A stretch of 64,000 bases of DNA from Chlamydomonas reinhardtii (lineage: Eukaryota > Chlorophyta > Chlorophyceae > Chlamydomonadales > Chlamydomonadaceae). Shown here piece by piece: positions 38,492-51,100 of the stretch; within the stretch, counting starts at the first letter, position 1; each line of letters opens with the position of its first letter. Made by a program: the position numbers and the translations under genes. The notes beneath the pieces were generated by a model. The model saw only the letters and a program-made list of their open reading frames with translations. It did no database searches and was not told the origin of the DNA. Location: contig NC_057005.1 of NCBI RefSeq assembly GCF_000002595.2, forward strand, positions 6,266,700 to 6,330,699, given 5' to 3'.

Positions 38492-39294
38492 CCCCGCGAT
38501 GGTCCGGCTGTGGCCTTTGTGCACAAAGTGCTACAGCCGGGACCACCAGTGTGGGTGTTAATACGTTGACGTGACCATTCTTTGGGCTTCTGAGCAAGGG
38601 GCCAGCACTGTAGGTGACGCCTGTGCGCTTTTGTTGCGCATTCGTCGGTGACCTGGGGCCAGCACTGTAGGTTGGTCCTGTCTTAGCGCTAGCCCTCTTA
38701 CACCGTCCTGAGTGGTCGTCTGTCCTAGGCGCAAACTCAACACATTGCTTCGGCGTGTGGGGAAGCGGCGTTGGCGAGAGCCATGGATGGCCCTATTACC
38801 GTGGGGGCATGTCGCACCCGTGGAGGGCACTGTACACTCAAGCAAATGTGCACGCACTTCTACCAGGAGCACTCGCTTGACCTCGTTGGGGGCGCAATGT
38901 TGATAATGGCCGACGCCGTGTTGATGGCCGATTTGGGGATAGTAATTGTTATGCTATGTGCGGGGAAGATGTGTTTGCCTCGCGGGATTGCGGGGTTGGC
39001 GTTATCGCCGGACAACGTTGGAAGACGTGTTTGTCATTCCTGTGTAGATGAAAGATACGGGCCACGTGCCCATGCCGATTGCAATACGGCATACGTTGAG
39101 AGGGCACACAATGGTGGTGCAGGGCCTCAGGGACTCTGCACGCTCTGCATGATCTGCTGCGGTGCACCTTGCTAGTCCATGCGTGCATTGCTCAGCGAGC
39201 AAGTGTGTAAACACTACACGCATCCTTACACTCAATCGGGCCGTAACACTGAACAGGAAGTCACGCACTGTCTCGGGATTGACTAGTGTTGCGG
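38492..39294. other. CDPK 3' region and repeat
   Basis: Likely CDPK 3' UTR. A GGGGCCAGCACTGTAGGT duplicate lies at about 38599 and 38654. It includes the dispersed repeat at 38700-38834 and a TGTAA near 39206. No gene supported. Confidence 0.5.
38700..38834 (+). repeat. Dispersed 130-base repeat, copy A
   Basis: Matches 53458-53583 in the same orientation with only a few differences (shared ACACCGTCCTGAGTGGTCG, GGCGCAAACTCAACACAT, GGCGTTGGCGAGAGCCA, GTGGAGGGCACTGTA). Both copies lie downstream of plus-strand genes: CDPK and the ankyrin-RING gene. Confidence 0.9.
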
Positions 39295-40260
39295 AACTAA
39301 TGCGTGGGGTTAGAGGCGGAGGACCGGAGGCCCCGAAGGGGCCGGAGGGAATGAAGCCTCTAAGCGAGCTTCCATGAGGAAGTCGTACAGGCTGGCTCTC
39401 TTTGGCGCCAGCCTCCTCTCTCTTCTTCATTCCGCCTTCATAGTGAGAGCTTTTAACGTTACTTCTAACGTTCTCACTCAAGTGCCCGCCCTTCTTTCCC
39501 GCCCCTCTTTTTCGGCTAATCTCCCCTCCGCGCAGGATCGCTCGGCCCTTCCGGCGCCGGCGCCTCCGGCATCCGTGCTGTTGCCTCGGTGTCGCCGCCG
39601 GTTCGCGCGGCCGCCGGCCCTCGGCCCGCCGCCGTGGTTTTGGCGGCGCCGCCGGCTGGCGGCTTGGCCGCTGGCGCGGTGGCGCCTTTGGCGGCGCCCC
39701 GGGCGCTGGTGCTTCGTGGCGTGGGCCGCTCGTCTCGCCGGGGCGTCACGCGTGGCGTGCGGGTTGCTCGTGGTGTTCGGCTCGCCGTGTCGGGCCGTCG
39801 GCGTTCGAGTTAGCTTGTTGGCTGCGCTTTGGTTGCGGTGGCTCCGTTCTGAGGCTGTGTTGTTGTTTGCTGCTGTTCGGTTTTGTTGCTCGGGTGTGGC
39901 GTGTGTTGTCGCGGCGTTCGCCCGCCTTGCGCCGTCTCTGGTCGTCGGGCCTGTGTGCTGCTTTCGGTTCGGTTGTCTTTTGCTTTTCTGTGTTGCTTTC
40001 GTTCCGGCGCGTCGGCGTCGCGCGGGCGCTCTTGCGCCCTGGGCTTGTGTGTGTTGGCTCTCGCCGCTTGTAAGGCCCACTTCCTTGTCAGCTGTCAGCG
40101 GCCTAATGGCGCCAAAGGGAGACAGCTTTACAGTACGACTGTATCATGGAAGTACGGATCAAGGCCATATGCCGACGCCTCTTGGCTCACACCTGCCCCG
40201 CCTCCCACTCCCTGCGTCTTCAGGAGGCATTATACGTTATAAGTCTCATAACTAGTCAGT
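39295..40260. other. Structured region with long open frames on both strands
   Basis: Starts with nested hairpins: GGCCCCGAAGGGGCC (39332-39346), GAAGC/GCTTC and AGGCTGGC/GCCAGCCT. It is then open on the plus strand for 293 codons (39374-40255), starting with a plausible signal peptide, MRKSYRLALFGASLLSLLHS, and on the minus strand for 200 codons (39478-40080, Arg/Ala/Thr/Asn-rich, hydrophilic). Neither product matches a family I know. The plus frame is Trp/Arg/Leu-rich and may be chance. Could be the end of an unidentified mobile element. Confidence 0.35.
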
Positions 40261-42259
40261 AGCGTACATCAGCCCTTTTTGGACCTGGTCACGACTACAA
40301 CACAAGTCAGTGTCTCTGACGCCACATTGCAACCGCCGACCACCTACGGCGTGTGCCCCTGCCGCCCACCCGCCTTTGCTTCCCACCGCTTCCTGAAATC
40401 CCGCCGCTCATGCAACTGCGTGCCCGCCTTCCAAAAGTGCTCTGTCGGCGCAGGCTTCTAGAAGTCGTCCCGCCACAAATGCTGCTGCTGCTACTGCTGC
40501 CGCCTGCTTTAATGGATATATCTGCTGCCGTCATGCCGCCTGCTTGAGGCAGGCCTTGAGATGGTGGATGGCCCCGTATCCGATGAGGAGCGTATAGCCC
40601 GCCCAGCCCCTGCGAGTGGCAACAGCAACGACACGGATGTGCGGTCAGTGTAGTGTGTGGTATCGGCTCAGACCAGCTGTAGCACTGTCCCTGGCAACGT
40701 CTTCATAGCAAACCCTGTGACATAATTGAGGCATACTAACATCCCTAGATTGGCCTGTGTGTGGCTCCTACACACATGGCGCCCCTTTGCCCCGCCGCAC
40801 CGACAGGCGTTGCCCCAGACTCACCACGTGTCCTTTGTGGACACTTTGTTCTTGGCGCACATGTATGCGATAATTGCAGCCTCCACAATGTGGGCAACTA
40901 TGGCCGACCCCATGACCACTTGGTAACCGAAAAGCGACCTGCAGCGTCAGCGGAGCGCCGGCCGGGAGGTGGTGGCGGTGCTTAGTATGGATGACACCCC
41001 AACCCACGTTCAGAGTTCCCGGTTCGCGGATTCGCAGACAATTCGCCACCCCCGCACCTGAACAATGTTATCCCCAATTGAAACGTTTGCTTGATGACCG
41101 GCCAACTCCGCGTTACGGGGAAGAACGCGCCCGCGACTCCAGTGGCCATTCCAAACACCAACAGCCATGGAACAGGGCCTGCATTGCATGAAGCGACCGT
41201 AAGATGTAAGTTCATGCATATGGGGTCCGCCAAGCTGGAAAACGCACCCTTGGGCCAGCTCGCAGCGACCATCGTGCCTTGCTCGGTTTTGTTTTGAGCT
41301 TTAAGGGAGTAGACTGCGCAACGCTGCGGCGCAATCTTGAAGTATATGGACTTGTATGAGGGTTGCACAATCCTGACAGCAATGCGCGCTTGGACTTCAG
41401 CGTGTCCGAGGGCCCCCACGTCGCTCTCCTTCCTCCTCAACGGGTTGCATCAATGCGTATAAGTACCCCGCTATTGCCCTTGCGCCTGCAAGCCTGCGTA
41501 CCTACTGACATGTTTATATCAGCTCATGCGCCTCGACGCCGTACGACCATCCCACACACAGCAGGGGAAGGGATACAGAGTGTCTTACCCGTAATCCCCT
41601 TGTCTGCTCGCATGCTGTCGTTGGAGGGGCTGCTGGCGACGTACAGCCCGCTCTCTCAGCTTGGCTGATAGAACAACTCATAGATCAGCCGGATCTTTGA
41701 CACCGGCGCTCCTTGAGCTTCTGAAGTTCTAGTGGTCTTGGCAGTGCTGAAGCACAGGAAGGTAAAGCCATGAAGGCGCTTCAAACTCACTACGTTCGCC
41801 TGCTCTGCTGCTTTGCCTGCTGTTGCATGCTGCAGAGAGTGAAGAGGACCATGAGGTGCCGGTAGGGTTTGCGCTGTGTGGGAGCCAACCCGAAGAACAA
41901 GGCGGAGGAATTCCTTCAAGAATGCACTATACCCCTGTCCCCGCATGCAAGCAACGCCGCAAATTGTTCTTCACACACACGGTCTCGCAGTCCTTCTAGG
42001 CTTCCGCCCTGCCGCGCCCTCCCTGTCCGTCACGCTCAGCACCTGCCCAGCTCCCTGCTCCGCCACTCGCGCACAGCCTGCCTCTTGCCCCAACGCCGGG
42101 ATTGGTTCAACATTTACCCCCAACGCCACAACACCCATTCCCCCGACATGCAACCTTCCTCCCAACACTGCCTTAACACCGTCCCACCGCTCTCCCAACA
42201 CTCCCACTCCAGACAAGCGCCCTCCCCCACCCTTCCCGTCGCCCCTCGGCTGCTCTCCT
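40261..42259. other. Region without confident genes
   Basis: Includes a possible coding scrap at 40560-40650 (starts MVDGPVSDEERIARPAPASG) and at 40744-40985 (LCGHFVLGAHVCDNCSLHN, Cys/His-rich, ends in a stop). I could not join these into a recognisable protein. The right third should be the TOC64-like gene's 3' UTR. Confidence 0.4.
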
Positions 42260-45200
42260 TCATCGCGGCATGCCGCCATTCGCCTGCTGCATCATCTGCT
42301 GTAGGAACGCCTCCGGGCCGCCCGCCGCCACCACCTGCGAGAAGTCCAGCCCAGGCGGCAAGCCCAGCTCAGCGGCCGGGTCAAAGCCGCCGGCGCCGCC
42401 GCCAGCGCGCCCGCCGGCTGCGGCCGCCGCCGCCGCCGCCGCCGCCCCGGGCGCCATGGCCCTCTGCGCCGCGAACTCCTGCACCATGCGCTGTTGCGCC
42501 GCCGCCATGTCGGCCTTCATCTGCTGCAGGTGCTGCGGGGGGGCGGGGGGAGGAGCGGGCGCACAGGCACACAAAGGGTGTAAGAGCGTCACACAGCGGC
42601 AATAGACAGGAGCAAAATGCGACGTGAGCCCGATGGATCCAGCCGTCACTACGAGAGGATGGAGCGCCGTGGTTGCTTGCCGTGCTGGGTCTGGGAGGCC
42701 TGATCCGGAACCGCCACAGCCAAGCTGGCTGTCTGCGACCGGACCTGCCCCTTTCCTTTGACTTCACAAGGAGGCGCAGGGATAGAGGGAGGGGCAGGCG
42801 TGGCGCGAAGCCCCCCTGGTGTGTGGCCAGCCTGTCGCTTCTCACCGTGAGGTCTTCCCGCGCCTGCCGGTTGTTGGGCTCCACCGCCAGCACCGCCCGC
42901 AGGTCCTTCTCCGCCTCGCCGTACTTCTGCAGGGCGCTGCGGGCGGTGGCGCGCCGCAGCAGCGCCTTGGCCTGTGTGGAGGAGGAAGGCCGGGGGGGAG
43001 GGGGTTGTGATGGGGTTACACTCATGATAATTGGGATGGGGAGGAGGGCCGTGGGTTTAAGGGAGGGGAGCGTGGGTTTGTGTGGGAGGCGGTGTACGTG
43101 AAGGAGAACGGTGCGGTGATGCGTGGAGTGCCGGCGTGCAGCAGTCAGGAGGGAGGTGCCCACACAACCTCAACCGCTCCTCTTACCAACGGCGATTGTG
43201 CAAGCAGCACGCATTACAGGCCCATCCCCAATCCCGGTGCCTGGCCCCACGACCCGCCCCCCCACCTTGTCTGCCTCCTTGAGGTCGAACCGCAGCGCCC
43301 GGTTGCAGTCCTCCTCCGCCTGCTCAAACCGGAAGATCTTGAGGCACGCCATGGCGCTGCGGAGTGGGCGTGGGGTTTGGGGGGCGGCGACAACGAGCAA
43401 GAGGAGGCACAGGGTGGGTAAATGGACGAAGCAGCGGCCGTACTCTTGTACGTCGGAAAGCGGCGGTTGTATGGGCAACGCACGCGAGTGGCGCTACCTG
43501 GCAGGCGCACACGGCCACAGTCCCACAGCGGTCACTGACTCACCGGTTGTTGTAGTAGACGGGGTTGTCGGGGTGCTCATTGATGGCCTTGCTGTACTCC
43601 GTCAGTGCGTCAGCGAACTTGCCTGCAGGCGAGTGCAGGGTGAGTGTGCGCGCGTGCATTCCCGGCGTATAGTTCAGGTCCTGACATAGCCGGTACCAAC
43701 ACAAAGAGGGACGGGAGGGACGTCGCGCACGGCGCCAAACAGGTCTCACGTGTCACCTGCCGCAGCTCCAGCCCCAGCGCACGCCACCTCGCCCGCCGCC
43801 CTGCGCACCTGCTTTGAAGAGCTCATTGCCGCGGCCCTTGAACCGCTCCGCCCGCTCCACTCGCCGAGGATCCACCGCAGCCGGGGCGGCGCCGCCGCCC
43901 GAGGAGCCGGAGGCAGAGGCCGCGCCGCTGCCGGCTGCAGCCGATGCTCCGCTGCGGCTGCCCGCCGGCGGCGCGGAGGCTGCGGAGGTTGCGCCTGAGG
44001 ACGAGGGCGCGGCCGCAGGCGCAGAGCCCGCCTCCTCCGCCTCCTGTTGCTTCCGGACCTGTGGGCACACCATGACACTTGAGCCTGAGCGCCCTTCCGT
44101 GCTGCTCCCGCTGCTACTGCTGCTTTTTGCCCACCCCTCCCTGGGCATGCCAGGCGGAAGATGCTGCGTGCGATGCGCCCTTTCCCCCTTCGTACAGAAC
44201 CCCGCCACCCGCGGCTCTCCAATCCAAAGCCTCACCGCCTCCGCCAGTCCCTCCTTAACTCCCTCGAACGCCTCCGCCATCACCGGCCCCATCTTGGCAG
44301 CCACCGCCAGCAGCCGCGCGTCGAAGCGGGCGCAGCCTGCGCGGCAGCGACCGGTCGGGTGTCAGCTGGCCAAGCTAACAGAGGGTCAAGCTAACACGGG
44401 GCCCAACTTCGATGGCAGCAGCAGGACCAAAATGCACATCATATCGACCCCATCCTCCTTGTGCATTCACACCAAAACGGCCGCCATGTACGGTTGTCTG
44501 TCGGTGCAGTGTGTGTGCAGCTGCGTGCCCAGACCCTCGCCAACACGGCACCACCCACCCATGAGCGCTGCCGCCAGCGGCGTGCCGTCCGCCACCGTGC
44601 CCAGCGGCACCACCACCACTGGGCACTGCGCCAGCGAGGCCAGGCTGTTGAAGCAGTGCGTCAACGCCTCGAACGCCGCGCCCTCGGGAGTGGACACAGC
44701 CGACCGCCGCCGCGGCGGCGCCGCCGGCACCACCGGCAGTACAATCACGGTGTCGGGCTTGACGGTGTGGCGCAGCGTGTCGTACAACTGCGTCGCCGCC
44801 TCGCGCGCCGCCGCCAGGCGCTCCGGGCTCGGCGCCGCCGGCAGCAGCTGCCGCCGCGGCGGGCGGCCCTCAGCCCCAGCCTCCGCGTCCGCGCTCGATG
44901 CCGCCGCTGCCTCCTCCGCTGGCTTCGCCTCGCCCTCTTCCTTTCTCTCCTCGCCCTCCGCCGCCGCCTTCGCCTCGCCATTTGCGCCCCCCTCCTCCTC
45001 GCCCTCCGCCTTCTCCGCCCCCTCCTGCCCCTCCTCTTTCTCCGCCTGCTTCGGTTCCTCCTCTGCCGCCGCCAGCCCAGGCAGCGCCACCCGCAGCCCC
45101 GCGCTCCGCAGCAGCCGCGCCGCCGACGCCCATGCCGCCAGCCCCGGAGGCAGTCCGCCAATGTCCGCCAGCAGCGCGTCTGGCTGCAGCGACTGCCAGC

Positions 45201-47493
45201 CAGCAGAGTTCTCAGCCAGGAACCTGAGGCCGTGTGTGGGAAACAGCACATGTTGTCGCAACCCTATTATGGGGGCTGCGCATGTGCTCTACTGCTTTAC
45301 TGTAGTCATCGGGCGCCCCCCCCCCTCACCTGCACAGCTGCACCGCGCCCGCCTGCTCGCTGCCGGCCCACTTGAGGATGGCCCGCTTGATGGCCAGCCC
45401 CGCCGGCTGGTACTCCACGGCGCAGGCAGCGAACAGGTCCTCCGCCACCACGAACCGCACGATCTCGCCGCGCAGGTTGAAGCTGCCTGCAAGTGGCGAG
45501 CGTGGTGAGTTGGTCAGCGGCTCAACATAGGTGAATGGTTGGGTGGCGCGGCGTTGCGTAGTTGTATTCCGGAGGGTGGGGTGTGGCCCCAGGGGAGTCC
45601 TTCGTGATTGGCGTGCAGAATTCGCGCGCCGTGTGGTGCCGCAGCGGGCGGCGCCGTGAGCCCTCGAAGGCGGAGCCAGACCCGGCGCCGCCTAGCGCCG
45701 CAAGCCCCCATTCCGCATGGCCAGGCCGGCCCTGCGGCACCCCGACATCCCGCTCATTCGCTCTGCCCACCGCCCCAGCGCCCCACCCTCCCACCCACCG
45801 CCCCACCCACCCGGTGCGCCCAGCGTCTGCGCCGCCTTCAGCAGTACGTTGGGGTCGGCCGCCATGACCGCCAGCGACTCCTGCCACCCCTCCGGCTGAC
45901 CGCCCGCCGCCGCCGCCGCAGCCGCCGCGTTGGGCTGCCCCAGCGCCCCCGGCGTCGCTCGGTAGCAGTACACGCCGCAGCAGGCCGCCGGCACACACGC
46001 GCTGCCCAGCGCGTCACTCACCACCGCCAGCTGCGCGGCCCCAGTGGCGATGGCCGCCGCCGCGCCTGCAGAAGGGCCGGCACGCCACCCATGGAGGAGT
46101 GGCGTGAATCGGTATGAGTGTGCACGGCAACGTTGCCGCGGTGCGGCAGCCTTACTCCAACATCACCTCGCCCCGCAATGCTAATGCCGTAAAGCTGCTA
46201 ATGCTCCGCAAAGACACCCTTGCCCCGTGTCTCGTGCCGTGGACTGCCCGCCGCCGCCAAAAACCCCTCACCCGTGTTGCCGCCGCCCGCCACGTGCGCC
46301 TTGTTATACGGGTTGCCGTAGTTGGCACCCAGCACGTCCATCGCTAGCGGCTGTACGGCAGTCTTGCCCACCAGTACGGCGCCTGCAGCCTGAGGGCCAC
46401 ACACACGAGTACAGCGGTGCCGTGCGCGCACAGGTTCAGCGCTGGCCGAACGCCGGTAAACCAAGCGCCGACGTCCAGACCACACAGTGCAGCGCCTGAA
46501 TGCCACGCGCCTCTTAATGCTTCAGCTTGTCCCAGATCATGTACACTAGCGCGCCCAAGCCCCAAGCCCATACCCCAGGTACGCACACACCTTCAGCGCA
46601 GCGCATCACCGTGCACCGCTACCCACAACATACTCCCCTCTTGCTCATTCCACCTTCCTATCTCGGGACTATGCTTCTCTTCCGGAACCCTTCCCACGCC
46701 CACCCGCTGTGCGCGCCCGCACCTGCAGCTTCGTGACGGCGGGGCAGCTGGCCGCTGCGGCCTCCGCCAGCACTGCCTCCGGCGCCCCCAGGCTGGTGGC
46801 CGCCCCCAGCAAGTCCACGTCCTCACCCACCACCAGCCGTACACCACCCAGCGGCAGCGGCAGCGAGCCGCTGGGCTTGGCAGTGGCGGCGGCGGCCGCC
46901 TCCGGCACCGCCGCCGCCAGGATTTCGAATGTGTCCGGGTCGACCGGCTCCGGGGGAGGCGGCGGCGGCGCTGGGGCGGAGGTGCTGGAGGCGGCGGCGG
47001 AGCCTGCGGCGCCGCCACGGCCCTTGCGGGTGCCAGGGCGGGAGGCACCGCCTGCGGAGGCCTTGCCAGCAGCCTTGCCGGCGGAGGCGGAGGCACCGGT
47101 GCCGCCGGCACTGCCGTTGCGGGCGCGGCGGATGAGCCAGATGCCAGCTGCGGCAGCCGCAACGGCCAGAATGGGAAGGATGGGGCTGATACCGCCACTG
47201 CGAGCGCGGTGAGCTCCATCAGAGGTGCCCGAAGCTGCAGCAGCAGCCATGGGACTGGCAGCAGTCGGCACGGCAGCTGGTGCCGACTCAACCAACCCCT
47301 CCGCCTGCTCCCCGCCATGGTCTCCGGCCTCCCCTTCCTCCTCGCCGCCCTGATCCGCCACCATCACTGCATCCTCATCCGCCTGCCCAGCGGCTCCCGA
47401 GCGCGCCTCCTCCTCTACGCCCGACGATCGCGCCGACTCAACTCTAATTGGCGTTGTGGACGCTTGATCCGGCGCGCTATGCATTTTTGTCAT
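42260..47493 (-). CDS. TOC64: TOC64-like outer-envelope protein (amidase-like plus TPR)
   Basis: Eleven exons (46723-47493, 46272-46389, 45811-46065, 45330-45486, 44559-45223, 44236-44336, 43809-44058, 43544-43622, 43266-43356, 42846-42971, 42260-42532) sum to 2886 bases, giving 961 residues. In plants TOC64 sits in the plastid outer envelope and its TPR domain docks Hsp90-bound preproteins. Order here: acidic N-terminus, one TM segment (ILPILAVAAAAAGIWLI, about 104-120), amidase-like domain (GAVLVGKTAVQP, NYGNPYNKAHVAGGGNTG, SDALGSACVPAACCGVYCY, CPVVVVPLGTVADGTPLAAA) interrupted by a Glu/Lys/Ala-rich insert, then three TPRs from about 740 (RFKGRGNELFKAGKFADALT) and an Ala-rich end. The amidase GGSSGG loop is changed to GGGNTG, so activity is doubtful, although a Ser remains in the GSACVPA position. 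Confidence 0.9.
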
Positions 47494-48153
47494 TATCAAT
47501 CAGGTTTTCTTCTTTATCCTATACAGCGTTTGAGGCTGGCCTGGTCCTTCTAGAAACTGCCCTTCCTGCCTGCTCAAACTTGATACGGCCCAGCCTATAT
47601 CTGTACAACTATGGGCTGCCTATGCTTTACAATCGTGACAAAAGCAGCCCAGGGTCTCAGGCAACGGGATGAGGCTGCCGCGATTGGCAATCAGGTTGAA
47701 AAAACCCAAAACGAATCTTATGCAATAAGCCAGACCTCTGGCCCTTATTGAGTTCGCTGCTCTTGGGCTTCAAACTGTAGCAAGTTGTGGCCATCGCGTT
47801 TGGCCCTGGTTTCCGCGCTCGGCGCTGCTTTGTCACGTCGCAATTCCCGACGCCCGGCTAGTATTGGGCCGTCAGGACAGCCTGTAGCGCCTGGCACCAG
47901 CGCTCTAGCACAGTGCAGTTGCTATACTCGTGTCGGCCCCACCGGTGCGGGAAACCCTCCGGTGTCATCGAACCTTTTGGCGTCGCTGCACGCGCTAGAC
48001 GCCACAGCTGCTGGAGCACGACCGAGGCGCGTTTAAAAGCCAAGCCCAGACCCGTGTGGTAACTGCAAGGGCAACCGTCCTGACCCCTCGGCGTCAAGTT
48101 TCCGGTTCGTAACTCGAACGTGTCACACCAACTTCTGGCTCACAGCAGCCGGC
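47494..48153. promoter_or_regulatory. Divergent promoter region
   Basis: 660 bases between the starts of the TOC64-like gene (-) and the ankyrin-RING gene (+). No further gene seen. Confidence 0.5.
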
Positions 48154-51100
48154 ATGGGAGCCACCATCAGCTCCTGCGTGGAGCCGGGCCCCACCTTTGC
48201 CCTGTTTGAGGCGGGTAAGTCCCGATTACGCGGCGGGTAGGGGAAACGGTATGATACCGCAACCACCTCTGCAGAGTTGTGTAGATACCGGTACGGTATG
48301 TGCCGGCGCCCTAAACCGCATGACCGGTGCCGCAGTGACCCCCCGCTGCCACCGTCACCGCTCGCAGTCCGCACGGGCGATGTGCGCCGCATCAACATGT
48401 GGCTGGGCCTGCAGCCGGAGCTCCTAAAGTACCGGAACCTTTGTGAGTACGGCAGGTGGCACCGCCAGCAGGGTTGGCGTGACTCGGTGCGGTACCTCCG
48501 TGAGCCCGTATTACGGCATTATAATCTCACCAAATTCCCGGGTGCTGCTCCCACGCGCCGCAGCAAGCGGCGACACGGTCTGGCACGTGGCGGCGGTGGC
48601 CGGCAACGCCGAAGTGCTGGAGGCGCTGGCCTCACACGCGCCAGCGCTGGAGGAACTGGAGGTGCAGCAGCGGCGCCTGCAGCGCCAGAAGAGCTCCCGG
48701 CGCCGCAGAGAGGCGGCGTCCGCAGGCCGGGTGGCGCCCCGGGCGGAGCTGGCGGTTGCAGCTGGCGCCGGCGCCGTCGGCAGTGGTCGAGGAAGTGGCA
48801 GCGGCAGCAGTGGGGCGGGCGGAGCGCTGAGCGAGGCGGACCGGGCGTCGCCGTCGCAGCCCGCCTCACCCAACGCGGCGGCACCGTCTCACCCCGACGT
48901 GCAGCGGACGCAGTCGGACGAGCAGCCGCCACAGCCGCACCTGCCAGCTCAGGAGCAGGCGGACCCGCAGCTGCAGCAGCAGCAGCAGGCTTCCGCGGAC
49001 ACGCCTGAGCCCGCGCAGGCTGCCCGGGTGGAGCTGCTGCGCTCTGTCATCAACCTCCGCAGCGACAAGCACCAGGTGGGCTGCATGTGCATGGGCATGC
49101 TTGCGTGGACATCTTGACGCCACTTGCCTCTGGGCGGCTGCGGCAGGAGGTGACAGGTGCACTCCCCCATGACAGTGGCGCCCCCTGTGCTGCTCCTGAC
49201 CCACCGCACGTGGCACCAGGCCCGGGGTGTCCTGTTGCCCTCTGCCCCCACACCACACCTGCGTGCCCAAACGTCGTCGCCCCGCTTCCTCCCTTCCCCT
49301 GGCCCCTTCTCCGCTGCTTTCCCCCCCTACCACTTCCTTAACGTATCATGAATGTAACCCACCCACCCACCCGCAGACGCCGCTGATGCACGCCGCCAAT
49401 GCGGGCCGCCTGGACGTGCTCAAGTGGCTGCTGCAGCAGGTGCGGAATGACGGGGCGGGGAGGGCCGCAGCCGCGGCAGCACTCGTGCTTGGGAGTGGGT
49501 GGTGTTGCTGCACCGCCCCGGCCAGGCTGCCTGTGGTGGTGCCTGGAGGCCCTTCGACCTCACGCGCCCGCGCCTCACGCCCCGCGCCTCACATACCTCG
49601 CCGTACATACGTGCTGCCGCGCAGGGTGCTGATCCCTGGGCCCAGGACCGCTGCGGCCTGCGCTCCGCACTGCACTACGCGGCCATGCGGGTGAGCGGGC
49701 GTGGCGCACTGCTGCGACCCGGTGGGGCCGCGCCGGCACACCGCTGTGCTGCAGGGCACTCCATGCAGCGTACCGTGCAGTGCACCGGCTGCCGTGCAGC
49801 CCTCTGTCACCAGGCCGTCAGACCGCATCCGCATGCCCATCCTGACCGGACCGGGCGGGGCCGGACCGGACTGGACTGTATCGGACTGAACCGGTTCCCC
49901 CACCTGAGGCCGCCCATCTGTTTGGACTGCCGCCGCAGGGTCGTGTGGAGTGTGTGCAGGCGCTGCTGGACTTCATGCCCTCCACCGCAGAGCTGCGCCG
50001 CTACCTGGAGTACCGCTCCATATCCGGACTCACGCCGCTGCACTACGCCGTGAGTGCAGCCCGCCCAGGCCGCCTGCAGGCCGCAGGCCGTTGGGGCCGA
50101 GGGCCGTAGGGCGGCGCGTGCCGCGCACGGGCTGTTGGCGCGGTCGGTGCTGTGCTGGCTGCCGGCGTGTGACGAGGCTGCACATGGTGCCGAATGCTGT
50201 GCAGAGGGGCGTTGTGCTGGGGGCGGGGGCAGGCACGCCCGGCTTGGGAGCGCACGCGTCAACTGCTTGGCCTGGAGGTGACGTAGCCCGCCCCTCCCCC
50301 CCCCCCGCGTGCTCGTTGTGCAGGTGTCGATGGGCCAGGCGGAGGTGGTGAGGCTGCTGCTGCAGCGCGGGGCGGACATGATGGCTGTTAACCTGGTGCG
50401 TGCCGTCAACCTGGTGCGTGGCACCGCACCGGGACACGCGTCACCGCATCCCACGCGCACGCCACCGCTACATCCAGTTATCCACTGTTGTGACTAGCCC
50501 TCTCGTACTTGCGGTTTCGTGCTGCCATCGCGTCTTCTGTTAAATGGCCGTGACAAATGGCCCATGCAGATCGGTGATGCGTATGACCTTGTGCAAGTGC
50601 CCAAGCGCTCCACGCCACTGCACGTCGCCGCCGCCGTCCCCGGCCCCGGCGGCCTCCAGTGCGCGCTGGTGCTACTGCAGCATTACGTGAGTGAGGTTCG
50701 TGAGGATGACGGCTCACGTCTAGCTAGGTCTAGCGCCTCTGCAACCTATTAATTCCGCCCTGCTGTTTCTGCTCTTGAAACATTCCTGTATCGTGGGTTG
50801 GCGCCGTACCCGCAGCACCACAACCTGGCCGGACCCTCCTTCCCCGACCCGCGGCGCCGTGTCGACATCACCGGTCGCACGCCGTACCAGGTAGGCGGCC
50901 GGGCGGTCACAACTCGCAGCTACTTTGCACCTTGCTCCCAGGCCCAAGCCGGCTTGCATGGAACTCTGGGGCTGCTGCGGGCGTTGGGTGAACGGCATCA
51001 CCGCTAAGTCCTGCTGTGGCACCGCTGCCACCCCTTACGCTGCGGTTCCCTATGCCCGCTCCCTTCCCCCACGCAACGCTGCGCCTGTTCATCGTCTAAA

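Noticed and set aside
39374-40255. Secreted protein on the plus strand
   Set aside because: The signal peptide is good but the rest is Arg/Trp-rich with no family and an equally open opposite strand. Listed as an unresolved region instead of a gene.
40560-40985. Possible two-exon gene with a Cys/His-rich end (LCGHFVLGAHVCDNC)
   Set aside because: The available splice sites do not keep both segments in plausible frames, and no known zinc-binding family fits. Mentioned in the region note only.
43544-44058. Separate TPR co-chaperone gene next to an amidase gene
   Set aside because: All eleven exons share phase across the junction, and the amidase-then-TPR order is exactly that of TOC64.
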